Below are positions 10,454-19,547 of a stretch of DNA of 64,000 bases, one piece after another. The number at the start of each line of letters is the position of its first letter. Within the stretch, counting starts at the first letter, position 1. This DNA comes from Marsupella aquatica (taxonomy: Eukaryota; Marchantiophyta). The translations under genes were made by a program, and so were the position numbers. Under the pieces are notes generated by a model. The model worked only from the letters and a program-made list of their open reading frames with translations. It was not told the DNA's origin and ran no database searches. Where the stretch lies: the NCBI GenBank assembly GCA_973895155.1, contig OZ316892.1, positions 1,426,001-1,490,000 of the forward strand, in the 5' to 3' direction.

Positions 10454-10663
10454 CTATACAAGCACAAAAATACTCAAAGTTCCCCTTGGATGATCCCCGT
10501 AAAGTATTAGAGCTTCTTTCGAAGATACTATAACATTATACAACTCTTCTCCAAACTTTCTTACTAAGATTTCTCTACATGCTATCTTCCTTCGCACAAT
10601 AATCTTCAAACTCAAGGAAGACGTCAAATTTAATATTGGACTTGGGACCTGATTCAAATCCAT
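10454..10663 (-). CDS. LTR-encoded small protein, ORF B of R'
   Basis: A 69-aa protein of unknown family beginning MDLNQVPSPI, with RRKIACREILVRKFGEELYN and ending FVLV. It aligns end to end with the 68-aa ORF B of R (MDLNRSPDDI, RRKISFRDVLIRKYGE, ending LVLV). The most conserved part is the basic block RRKI..R..L.RK.GE. The start chosen is the methionine of MDLN, shared by all copies and five bases after the ORF A stop. The frame is also open upstream for 12 codons, overlapping ORF A in another frame. Cellular role is unknown. Confidence 0.6.
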   Translation of the reverse strand: MDLNQVPSPILNLTSSLSLKIIVRRKIACREILVRKFGEELYNVIVSSKEALILYGDHPRGTLSIFVLV

Positions 10664-10668
10664 CTTTT

Positions 10669-10889
10669 CTAGTACAAAATATAGATAGTACACACCCACT
10701 CTTCTTCATAAGTACCTACGAGATATATGAGTGAAATGTTTGAATCATAACCATGATGGCAAAATCTATACCAAACTGATACATAAGCGTTTGACGCATT
10801 ACATTTTTATCTAAACAATGTAATCTAATAAAAAATGGGCTGACAATCACTCCCGGTAATCTATGCACTCTTGGCAACCCATGCAACAT
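10669..10889 (-). pseudogene. LTR-encoded ORF A of R' (one-base deletion)
   Basis: It starts MLHGLPRVHRLPG and continues VSPFFIRLHCLDKNVMRQ, then TLMYQFGIDFA, aligning with NPFLVRVHLLD..MRQHLTYHFGAQFA of the R copies. A single missing base near 10,745 shifts the end. In the other frame the tail TYEEEWVCTIYILY appears, matching SYREEWECIIFVLY. The copy at 44.7-44.9 kb is intact at this place and broken elsewhere, so the ancestral ORF was about 73 aa. The stop (TAG) lies five bases before the ORF B ATG. Confidence 0.65.
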
Positions 10890-11161
10890 CATTCACAATC
10901 TATGGGAATAGCTAAAGCCTATGGTATAAGTTAACCTTTGATAATATATCCTTGATACAGGCGACATAGTCATCCTTGCCAGATTTGAGTATTTAACTTA
11001 AGGTGCTCAAGTGGTGGCATAGCCCTCCATGACCATAAGAAAAATTCTCAATTCCTTCTATCATGAAAACCGGCGGTATAGCCCTCCGTTATATCAAGGC
11101 AAACCATGGACTCAACTCTCAATAGTGGGAACATAATGCCCTATGGGAAGCAAGTTCCCTT

Positions 11162-11170
11162 CTATTTATA
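11162..11170 (-). promoter_or_regulatory. TATA box of the R' LTR
   Basis: TATAAATAG on the minus strand, between the tandem array and the leader, in the same relative place as TATAAATAAA in the R LTRs. Confidence 0.65.
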
Positions 11171-11179
11171 CTTTGAAAT

Positions 11180-11345
11180 GTTGACCACCCATAATTTGAT
11201 AGCCAACTATTTTGTCCACTTTCTTAGCACACTATTTTGTAAAGCAGACTACCCACAATTTGCTAGTCCACTTTTTGCCCACTATCTTAGCACACTGTTT
11301 TGTAAAGTGGACTACCCATAGTTTGCTAGCCCGCTTTTTTGGCAC
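11180..11345. repeat. Tandem repeats of R' U3, period about 55-65 bp
   Basis: Units contain GACTACCCACAATTTGCTAG and CTTAGCACACTATTTTGTAA. The same array, with one more unit, is at 45,240-45,470. It lies immediately upstream of the TATA box in element orientation. Confidence 0.75.
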
Positions 11346-11518
11346 ACTATTTTATTTTGTCCTATTCTATTATCTTGGCCTACTATACTCTTTTGGCCCA
11401 CTATACTTATTTGACCTATTATACTCATTTGGCCTACTATACTCATTTGGTCTACTATTATTTTGGTATACTATTTTATTTTTACCTATTCTATGATTTT
11501 TACCTATTCTATTCTATT

Positions 11519-12132
11519 CACGGAAATTGCAGGACTGTCACTTCTACTCAACAGTCAGCTTGGTTGCGCCCTCAACGCCGTTCTTTCGCGGAAACGTCGA
11601 AGCTCGATTCAACAATATTGACCCTCATTTCCTTCACGGAAATATAGATCCACAACAATTTCAAGTTCGACGGCAACAAACTTATCAAAACAACAACATT
11701 CGTGATCATTTCCTTCCCGAAACTCACAGATCCGCAATGTATGATTGCAGATCTATTAACATCCGCACTCAGCAGGCCAGATCTATCAACATCCATCCCT
11801 CAACAGGCTCGATCTACTTCACAAAAATGCGGGCAACAACATACTGTCCATCAAATGGCAGCACAGATCCCAGATTGACACACTGTCTCCTTGCAAATCT
11901 GGTAAAACAATAAGCGATCTTCAACGATCTGTGATCTCTCTTCTCAAAACAGCCCGACAACAAGACACAAACTACAGCAGATCAAAATACTAACAATCTA
12001 GTCAATATGATCCGAGCTACCACGAATCCACGCAACAGCTTCAAATAATTTCCATGAGCCGTCGCCAACTCAATCGACACCAAACAAACTTTTGTTTGTA
12101 CAGTCCGCACAACAGAGTTTGCATCTGATCTT
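11519..12132. other. Continuation of the E4 region, no gene seen
   Basis: It continues the sequence interrupted by the R' LTR (CACGGAAATTGCAGGACTGT). Open frames are short and carry no recognisable motif. Confidence 0.35.
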
Positions 12133-12464
12133 TCAATATAATTTTCTCAACAATCGGCACAATGATCCTGGTCAACAATACCTCATCGATCCCACACCAA
12201 TCCGATCACACATGTATGTCGAGCCAATGTACCTTGCACTCAAGGAATCCACGCTACATAGAGAGAGCTCTCAGCCACCATAGCCACCACACAAGCTCCC
12301 TCTCCAAGGCTCAACATTGAAAGATAACCTTTCAATGCCTCACAAGAGACAACTACCCTCTCACACAAACCTAATGGAACCCTATTGGCTCCAATAGCAC
12401 ACATACAAAATATACATACTCAACTAGCACTATATACTACAACAACATTTAGAATGGTGTGACA
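12133..12464 (-). repeat. LTR fragment, inverted, matching 62,061-62,350
   Basis: On the minus strand it begins TGTCACACCATTCTAAATGT at 12,464 and matches the LTR at 62,061 over about 300 bp. It may be the 5' LTR of the E4 element whose gag lies to its left, but the join is not proven. Confidence 0.65.
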
Positions 12465-13800
12465 ACTCGCAAATGTCAAGCCCAGAAAAGATATGAAACT
12501 TGGCTTCCTCCTGATCAAGTGGATTTGGATGAAGAATCTATTGATGCATTGGTGACAGAAGATGCAGATCCATCCTCATTACGAGAGGTCCTAGCTTCTA
12601 TGGAGAAGCAACAGTGGTAGGCGGTGATGCGCATGGAAATGAAATCACTTCATGATAACAAGACTTGGGAACTCATAAGTCTACCTAGTGACAACCAGGC
12701 TGTTGACAGCAAGTGGGTGTATAGGAAGAAAGATGGACCTATGGAGGATGCTTAGAAGATATTTAAGGCTCAATTGGTAGCCAAGGGGTTTACTCAATAG
12801 AAAAGTATAGGCTACAATGAAGTTTTTTCACCTGTATCAAAGTATTCAACAATACGTTTGCTATGTGCTCTTGTAGTTTTATTTGATCTGGTTTTAGATC
12901 AAATGGATGTTGTCACAACATTCTTATACGGATTGTTGGATGAGGTGATTTACATGAGGCAATCAGAGGGTTTTGTGCAAAAGGGCAAGGAAAATCTGGT
13001 ATGTAGATTGCTAAAATCCTTGAATGTATGAATTAAAGCAGAGCCCAAGGTAGTGGAACAAGTGTTTTGATGAATTTTTGAAATACTGGATTTGTGCGAA
13101 ATGTGTACGATCCATGTGTTTACATCAGGCATGTGAACAACACAGGTTTTAAGTTTGTCATCCTTGTACTTTATGTGGATGATATGCTCATTGTAGGAAA
13201 GGATAGGGGCAAAGTTGATAAGCTTAAGGCCCAATTCAGTTCTGAGTTTAAGATGAAGGACTTGGGCATAGCCAAGAGGATCCTAGACATGGAGATTGTC
13301 AAGGATGTGAACAAAGCCAAAGTTTGGCTGACACAGAAAAGATATGCATAGAAGGTGCTCTCAAAATTTAACATGGCAGATGCTAAGGCTGTGAGTGTTC
13401 CTTTGGCAAGGCATTTTAATATTTTTGCAGCATTTTGTCGATCGGATGCGACAGAAAAAAGTTTGATGTCCAAAGTTCCTTATGAAAGTGTTGTGGATAG
13501 TTTAATGTATCTCATGGCATGCACCCAACCAGACATAGCTTATGCCGTTAGCAAGGTAAGCAAATACATGGCAAATCCAGGAAAAGTTCATTGGGAAGTA
13601 GTGAAATGGATTTTGCACTACATTAGAGGTTCCACTAAGAAGGGTTTATTGTTTGATGCAAGTTCAAACAATATGAAAGTGCTTCAAGGTTATGTGGATG
13701 CAGATTACGTAGGTGATCTGGATAAGAGGAGATCAACAACTGGATATATATTTACACTTGCTGATGGATGCATTAGTTGGAAGTCTATTTGTCACTTGCC
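12465..13800 (+). pseudogene. Ty1/copia polymerase remnant: reverse transcriptase and RNase H part
   Basis: This is part of a copia polyprotein. Recognisable are the start of the RT domain (DNKTWELISLP, then SKWVYRKK), DQMDVVTTFLYG, the catalytic LYVDDMLIVG near 13,170-13,200, and the conserved tail YLMACTQPDIAYAVS and DADYVGDLDKRRSTTGY. Breaks are numerous: TAG codons near 12,617, 12,753 and 12,798, a frameshift near 13,030, and TAG at 13,349-13,351. The 5' part (gag, protease, integrase) is absent because an inverted LTR abuts at 12,464, and the RNase H is cut off after about 13,800. It is an old, dead copy, far more degraded than the copia element at 38.8-44.6 kb. Confidence 0.85.
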
Positions 13801-15081
13801 TATCCAACAATTAATACGTGCAAACCGTACTTTTCTTTACTTAAACCGTTGGTATCGTATTACATGGTCGTGAAGGGACGCTATTTGGAGGATTTCCACA
13901 CCTAAGGATGAGTATGTTTGATTCCGCTCCCGGAAGTGTATTTTTTGATCAAGTCTACCGACTGGTCTCTTCATTTTTGATCAAGTCCAAGGGACTGGCC
14001 CTACCATCTACAACTCACGCCCACTGGGTGAGTGCTGTCACCACCCCCCTCTCATAAGCAAACATACAAACGTTTACAATCAGATTTGAACACTAGTGAC
14101 AAGGGCAAATGTTTCCACAATGAAACCGACCACATGCACTAGGGGAGGAAAACAAACAACACAAGCAACAACAAGTGACACACAAAATATTGGAACCTCA
14201 AGCCAAATCCATATCTCTTGGTGTTTCCCATAACACATGCAAGGATAACCCCGCCTCCTGCCATCTGCCCAACTCCTGCCTCCTGGGGACAAGTGCTACG
14301 TTCTCCACCTCACTACTTTGGCTTGAACTGCTCCTAATTGGTGCGCTACTCACAAAAGCTACTCAAAAGCATCAAAGCACTACGCTGAGTCCCCCCTAGC
14401 TCACTACGGGGCTCCCCCTAAATACTGAAAAAAACACACCAAAGCACCCCTCACGGGGTCACCACAATGGCGGCTACCCTAGCGGCGCCGCTAAAACCTT
14501 TCACGAGAAATCCCTAACCTAAACATGCAGCACACACATGTTCCTAAAAACCCTAATCTAACTACGGGACCGCCGGTGCCTTCGACAGTGCCAATTGCAC
14601 CCGGTAGTCACGGAAGCACGTACAATAAATCAATCAGCTACAGATGAAGATAATATGGAAGACCAAAAACCAGTACCAAGAGAATGTAAATGAAATACCA
14701 ACCTATAGTCTCATGGCTGACTTTTCCAAAATGTCAAGGCTAGCTCGCGCTGCTGTGTAATCCTCAACCAAGAACTCTTCTATGGCAAGCAATGCATACC
14801 AGATCAGTATGATTCAGATTAGCAACTACTGATTTCAACAATGCAGTAGAAAAGTTGAAGCAGATTCTCTAGCAATAGCATAAACTAAGCTAAGCCAAAC
14901 AAATTAGGCAAACACTACAACTTTGCGGAAACAACCAAGGAAAAGAATGTACCTTCACTTCCACTTTTTGGGCTTCTTGACACTTTTGACGGGATGACTA
15001 TGCCCCAACGCCTGAATACACAGGAATGCTTGGACGATGACCTTAGTCTGCAATGTCCTTCACCCTTGATGTCTCGCGCGG
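13801..15081. other. No gene recognised
   Basis: About 1.3 kb with only short open frames. A phrase TTTTTGATCAAGTC is repeated at 13,945 and 13,975. Nothing else supports a feature. Confidence 0.3.
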
Positions 15082-15449
15082 TGTCGTGATAATTCAATTA
15101 TTCATGATGAAATCATTATCATTAAGTATATTATTTAGTATATAGATTATGTTTATATTTTGTTACGGGGTAACTAAATATTTTGACTATTACTTATGTG
15201 CATGCAAGGTAAGCAATTATGCAAACCACAAGGTGCATGCACAAATTGTTTTATTTGCATGCATTAGACTTTGTTTTATGTGCATGCAAGGTGAACAAAT
15301 GTGCAAGCCACAAGGTGCATGCACAAATTGTTTTAGATGCATGCAAATTGTTTTATTTGCATGTATTAGTTGTTTTATGTGCATGCAAGGTGAGCAAATG
15401 TGCAAGCCACAAGGTGCATGCACAAATTGTTTTAGGTGCATGCAAATTG
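15082..15449 (+). mobile_element. R-family LTR 5' fragment (U3 part)
   Basis: It begins TGTCGTGATAATTCAATTAT like the R LTRs at 17,990 and 29,303. It contains two to three units of the 100-bp array (15,198-15,449). It ends abruptly inside the array and continues as E3 gag sequence (GTCTGGACCGCGATCAAG, compare 60,417). This is a chimeric junction with no visible target duplication. Confidence 0.8.
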
Positions 15450-17026
15450 TCTGGACCGCGATCAAGAAACCCGACCATGCGGACTATCTCAAGGAGCATC
15501 AGTTGGAGTAGTTCGCTCACTTGCTATGGAGACCTAACGCAGCCGGACCAAGGAAGGTTTATGAGTTCATATCAAACTTTGACATTGACGCAGCGATCAC
15601 CAAGGTTTCAGGGCAAACCTTATCACTTATGGAGCATCGGTTGGCACATATCTTTTGTCTGCCAACCGGGCCGGTGTCAGTTGAACTCCAAATTTGGGAT
15701 AAAGAGTATACACCCCAGCACTTCAAACCCGAGGATAAGACGGACAACGGGTACAAGCAGGGGTTATGCACCAACTTAGTCTATATGGAGCGGCTTAACT
15801 TCATACAGACTACCTTACACATGATTGAGCCACAATCCAAGATCTCTCTCTATACGATCGTACAGGTGGAACAGTACAAACGATGGAACTGGGCCCAATT
15901 CTTTTACAGCAAGTTCTCAGGGGAAATTAAGCGGGCTCAAGGAGGTATGTCTATCGGGGGATGGACCTACCTGGGAAGCCACATCGCCATCATCCTCACC
16001 TGGTACAAGGCGCGGCGAGAGGCCAGGGGAAAGAATATCGCCACCTCAGCCCCAACTAGTGTCACCCCCGGTCCGGAGGAGGCTACCCCGAGCGAACAGA
16101 CTACCACGCCTCAGGCAAACCACGGGCCCGTGGCCCCGACAAATATATCGCCACCTCCTCCCATTGAAATTACACCGCCCCTTTCCGTCGAGCCTCTGCT
16201 ACCCCTGGTACAACCACCCCCAATCCCTCCACCACCTGAAGAAACCTTCCCCTCCCCATTGCAGACTACGGAGGAGCTCGCCGCCCCGCTCGAGGAACCA
16301 CCGGTGCCCGAGAGGATGGAGGATTACCAAGTAGCCCTGGGGACCATGGCCTACGACCTGGTCCAGAAGTTTAGTCAGACTATGTTAGGGGAGCTAGCGA
16401 CGTACATCGGACAACCGGTCTCGGCGTACTTCCAACAAGCCTTCTTCATGTTAGAGCATCAACCGCGGATCGTAAGCCGCTTGGAGGAAGAACTCATGGC
16501 AAAGGGGAACGAGATCGGGCGCCTCCAAATGCTAGAAGAACACCTCGAAAAGGAGGCCACTACCCGCCGTGAGGAGTTAGTCCGCACCATTGAACAACGG
16601 GATGGACTAAGCCAAGAGTTGAGCACGGCGCAAGCAGATCTTAAGAAGCTTGATGACACCGTGCTTCAATTGCGCTCAGAATCCTCGGCTTGGGTTACCA
16701 GCCTTATCGACCTCAACAACCAACTTCTGCAGGCAGCTCAACAGGTGGCTAGTCTCTCCGCCGAGCAAGATAAATTGCTGGCGCAGGACTAGAACCATCG
16801 TGACTCCATCGGCCAACTCAGCCTAGAGGTGGCATGGCTCCAGACCAAGGCCGACGAAGCTACAAACGAGGCAGAGGAGGCGGTACAGGATAACAAGGCC
16901 TTGCAGGATCACATTACCCTACTCGTCCTCCAGCGGGCAAGACCTGGACCCACCTCTAATCAAGGCGGCTCGAGGTCTCGCCCCAACAAGAAGACAAACC
17001 CTGGTCCGACCACAACACGCACGTAA
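15450..17026 (+). pseudogene. E3 gag-like protein with coiled-coil tail (two TAG stops)
   Basis: One frame runs through the whole segment. The first block (HADYLKEHQLE, LSLMEHRLAHIFCLPTGP, MERLNFIQTTLHMIEP, FFYSKFSGEIKRAQGG, YLGSHIAIILTWY) is shared with the E2 protein. A proline-rich linker follows (near 16,130-16,260), then a long heptad-like coiled coil (16,480-16,920) and a basic end. TAG stops are at 15,509-15,511 and 16,790-16,792. The 60-kb copy has CAG at the first. The pattern of globular block, linker, coiled coil and basic tail suggests a structural gag-like protein. A plant-mobile-domain origin is possible but not shown. Confidence 0.6.
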
Positions 17027-17986
17027 GGGGTGGTTAGCGAAGGGTGTGAACAGGCGCCGCGCGAGGCAGTTGAGTCAGCAACATCTTTTTTATTAGGCTT
17101 AACGACAGAATGGCTATCATTAGGCATCGATTAGCGGCACAGTAGGAATAATTAGGACAAGGGCAGTTAGGATCAGCCGATGTAGGATAGAGTCCATTAA
17201 CAGACTAGAATTTTGGTCAGTAGACTTAGCTACTGCCACCCCGGTCAGAGATAGTGCGGCCGGTTAGTCAGAAGGTAGTTATTCAATAGGCATTACCCCG
17301 GGAGGTAGTATCCTCTGGTTTTTTTCCGCAAACGTACTATTTAGGCTTCCCCTTCCCGCTGTGGGAGGGGGAGAAGGCTTAGTTATCTTAGCGCAAGAAA
17401 AAGCGAGGCACGGGAAGTCCCGGCTTGAGTAGGGTCAGAGTGCACTAAGGAGTGAGAATCAGAGTTGAGCTTGCGGGGCAAGTGCGGGGTGGGGCTTCGT
17501 AGAGACTGGGCATCAACTGCCGTTAGGCATGCTAACCCCCTTAGAAGTTGAGTCAACTATGTAAATTGATTCTTCATTGAGTAAATATAGTCTTTTCCCT
17601 TTGATTCTACCGCGAGTAACTGGTGTTGTGTGTATGCTTTGTCTGGGCAAAGGCGTCATTTCAAGGGACGTACCGGGTGCGGACTAATGGTAGGGATTGC
17701 CACCAATTGCATGTCATAAGGTTTTGTCGCGTCGATGGCTTGAAAGCCCCAAGCCGGGAGTTAGTCTGAGTCACTAACTGTGGGAATATTCCAACGGTGG
17801 AAAACAAATATACCTATGATTAATGCGAGTTGTGTAAGTATCATACCAATAAGTATATCGACTTAGCCCGACTTAGGGCTAATTAGGACAACTACACACC
17901 TCCTTGCCGAACCCTCACCCCTACTGGTGGTTGCGGTTGCCCCAGGGAAATAACTCGGATTTAAGGCCCGGATTATGGGCGCGACA
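17027..17986 (+). other. E3 3' non-coding region
   Basis: No gene seen. It probably includes the 3' end of the element; the termination GGGCGCGACA resembles the 3' end of E2. Confidence 0.4.
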
Positions 17987-18105
17987 CGTTGTCATGATAA
18001 TTCAATTATTCATGATGAAATCATTATCACTAAGTATATAAGTAAGTATATAGGTTAGCTTTATATATTGTTACGGGTAACTAAATAATTTGACTATTAT
18101 GTATG

Positions 18106-18450
18106 TGCATGCAAGGTAAGCAACTATGCAAACCACAAGATGCATGTGCAAATTGTTTTATTTGCATGCAATAGTCATTTTATGTGCATGCAAGGTGAGC
18201 AAATATGCAAGCCACAAGGTGCATGCACAAATAGTTTTAGGTGCATGCAAATTATTTTATTTGCATGCATTAGTTATTTTATGTGCATGCAAGGTGAGCA
18301 AATGTGCAAGTCACAAGGTGCATGCACAAATTGTTTTAGATGCATGCAAATTGTTTTATTTGCATGCATTAGTTGTTTTATGTGCATGCAAGGTGAGCAA
18401 ATGTGTAAGCCACAAGGTGCATGCATGCACAAATTGTTTTAGGTGCATGT
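18106..18450. repeat. U3 tandem array, period about 100 bp, dense in CATGCA
   Basis: About 3.5 units, each with GCATGCAAGGTGAGCAAAT and GTGCATGCACAAATTGTTTT. The RY-type hexamer CATGCA occurs roughly a dozen times. The same array is at 29,418-29,790 and, shortened, at 15,198-15,449. Confidence 0.9.
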
Positions 18451-18580
18451 ATTAGTTGTTTTACTTGCATGCATTATTTGTTTTGATTACAATAGTACTA
18501 GCACACATTCCTACGTTGGATGTGTGCCACTTGGCTTTCATCCAAACATTTGGGCGTAATCCATGCCCTCATGGATTCAA

Positions 18581-18590
18581 TATAAATAAA
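18581..18590 (+). promoter_or_regulatory. TATA box of R 5' LTR
   Basis: TATAAATAAA, about 130 bp after the array. The 3' LTR has the same box near 29,916, and the solo LTR at 50 kb has it on the minus strand at 50,928-50,937. Confidence 0.7.
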
Positions 18591-18702
18591 GTGGTGAGGG
18601 ACACTCTCTCCTCATTCCCACATTTTAATAATTTCCGCGTCGAAGTGATTCTCTTTTATTCTCTCATCTTTCTCTTCTATTCTTTGCCTTACGTACATAG
18701 TA

Positions 18703-18823
18703 GTGGGGCATCCTTTGGCCCGGATAGCAAAGGAATGAGTGGTAGACTTATAGATGAGACCTTAGGGAACAAGGTCTTTTTGGAAACTTAGGGGTGGGGC
18801 ATCCTTTGGCCCGGATAGCAAAG
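18703..18823 (+). repeat. Duplicated leader motif of R
   Basis: A 30-nt motif, GTGGGGCATCCTTTGGCCCG followed by GATAGCAAAG, occurs at 18,703-18,732 and 18,794-18,823. AUCC and GGAU can pair around the loop. In the 50-kb LTR the stem reads GUCC/GGAU, keeping the pairing. It lies between the promoter and ORF A, like the UUCG repeats of the 6-kb copy. Confidence 0.6.
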
Positions 18824-18839
18824 AAACAAGAGAATCATT

Positions 18840-19055
18840 ATGAATCCAGGAGGGAGAGATATCCCTAATCTTCCCCTTTGTAATCCATTTTTGGTTAGAG
18901 TCCATCTTTTAGACAATCCATCCATGAGGCAACATTTAACTTATCACTTTGGAGCTCAATTTGCAGCTGCTGTTATGAGTTCTAATGAGCCAATAGTATA
19001 CCCAATAGTGTCTTACCGAGAGGAGTGGGAGTGCATTATCTTTGTCCTTTATTGA
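18840..19055 (+). CDS. LTR-encoded small protein, ORF A (R 5' LTR)
   Basis: A 71-aa protein of no family I recognise. It starts MNPGGRDIPNLPL, followed by NPFLVRVHLLD, MRQHLTYHFGAQFAAAV, EPIVYP and the ending WECIIFVLY. Intact copies are in the 3' LTR (30,175) and the 50-kb solo LTR (50,802, minus), with diverged copies at 5.9, 10.8 and 44.9 kb. It is the first long ORF after the LTR promoter, so it would head the genomic transcript. Its ATG is preceded by the duplicated leader motif, and ORF B begins four bases after its TGA. No signal peptide or clear transmembrane helix is seen. An accessory or regulatory role in the element is an inference from position and conservation only. Confidence 0.65.
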   Translation: MNPGGRDIPNLPLCNPFLVRVHLLDNPSMRQHLTYHFGAQFAAAVMSSNEPIVYPIVSYREEWECIIFVLY

Positions 19056-19059
19056 AGTC

Positions 19060-19264
19060 ATGGATCTAAATAGGAGTCCAGATGACATTCCTATCTCATT
19101 TTCTCTTGGAGATATTAGGATTGTATGTCATAGAAAAATTAGTTTTCGAGATGGTGTTGATCCGCAAGTATGGTGAAGTAGGATTTAATAGTATATATTA
19201 GTTTCACTTGAACCTTTCTTAACACCCACCACCTTTCTTACAAGAGTTATCATTTTGGTTTTAG
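19060..19264 (+). pseudogene. LTR-encoded ORF B, frameshifted (R 5' LTR)
   Basis: It begins MDLNRSPDDIPISFSLGDIR, then an extra G near 19,145 (GATGGTGTTG against GATGTGTTG in the 3' LTR) shifts the frame. A further two-base insertion follows near 19,197. The intact version is at 30,395-30,601. Confidence 0.6.
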
Positions 19265-19345
19265 TGTAGAACTTATGAGCATGCAAGGTTGACTTCATAA
19301 GAGCCAACATGCTCTTACCAGAAAACACGGTCACCCGGACATAAG

Positions 19346-19363
19346 TGGCGACCATACTGGGGA
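19346..19363 (+). other. Candidate primer-binding site of R
   Basis: TGGCGACCATACTGGGGA begins four bases after the 5' LTR. The TGGCGAC...CTGGGGA shape resembles primer-binding sites of some plant gypsy elements. The tRNA cannot be assigned without a comparison. Confidence 0.6.
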
Positions 19364-19547
19364 ACCGTTGGATTTTGGAGTTAGCTTGTGCAAGTCTAAG
19401 TTCTAGTTGAAGAAGAGTGATATGACTTTTGGAACTATGAGTCTTTGAGTTTTCAATATATCAATAGTCAAGAGGGAAGAATTGCAATCATAAGAGTTGC
19501 AGCTGAAAGATCCAGATAGGGTCACCTAGGCATCTTTCCTTGATTGG

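Larger units (their letters stand above)
10381..11518 (-). mobile_element. R'-family solo LTR, inverted
   Basis: A complete-looking LTR on the minus strand: tandem array, TATA box, ORF A, ORF B, and the end ...CGGACA at 10,381. CACGG is found directly on both sides (10,376-10,380 and 11,519-11,523), fitting a 5-bp target duplication. With that boundary the far end reads AATAG instead of TG, so the exact border could be 1-2 bp off. A second copy, split by a copia element, is at 38,648-45,600. Confidence 0.7.
15450..17986 (+). mobile_element. E3-family element, 5' truncated
   Basis: It contains the middle and end of the E3 gag frame and about 960 bp of 3' non-coding sequence ending GGGCGCGACA at 17,986, next to the R element. 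No protease, RT or integrase is found, so E3 appears to be a gag-only, non-autonomous family. Its 3' end resembles that of E2 (TAAGGCC...GACA). Confidence 0.65.
17990..19341 (+). repeat. R 5' LTR
   Basis: Starts TGTCATGATAATTC and ends CACCCGGACA. In order it contains a CATGCA-rich array, a TATA box, a duplicated leader motif, ORF A and a frameshifted ORF B. It is 1,352 bp, against 1,371 bp for the 3' LTR. Confidence 0.88.

Noticed and set aside
15198-15449. The regularly spaced repeats look at first like a CRISPR array.
   Set aside because: The units are contiguous, without unique spacers, lie in a plant LTR and have no cas genes.
18126-18455. Long open frames over the CATGCA arrays (109 and 100 codons, cysteine-rich).
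   Set aside because: They come from the tandem repeats, are open in two or more frames at once, and have no independent support.
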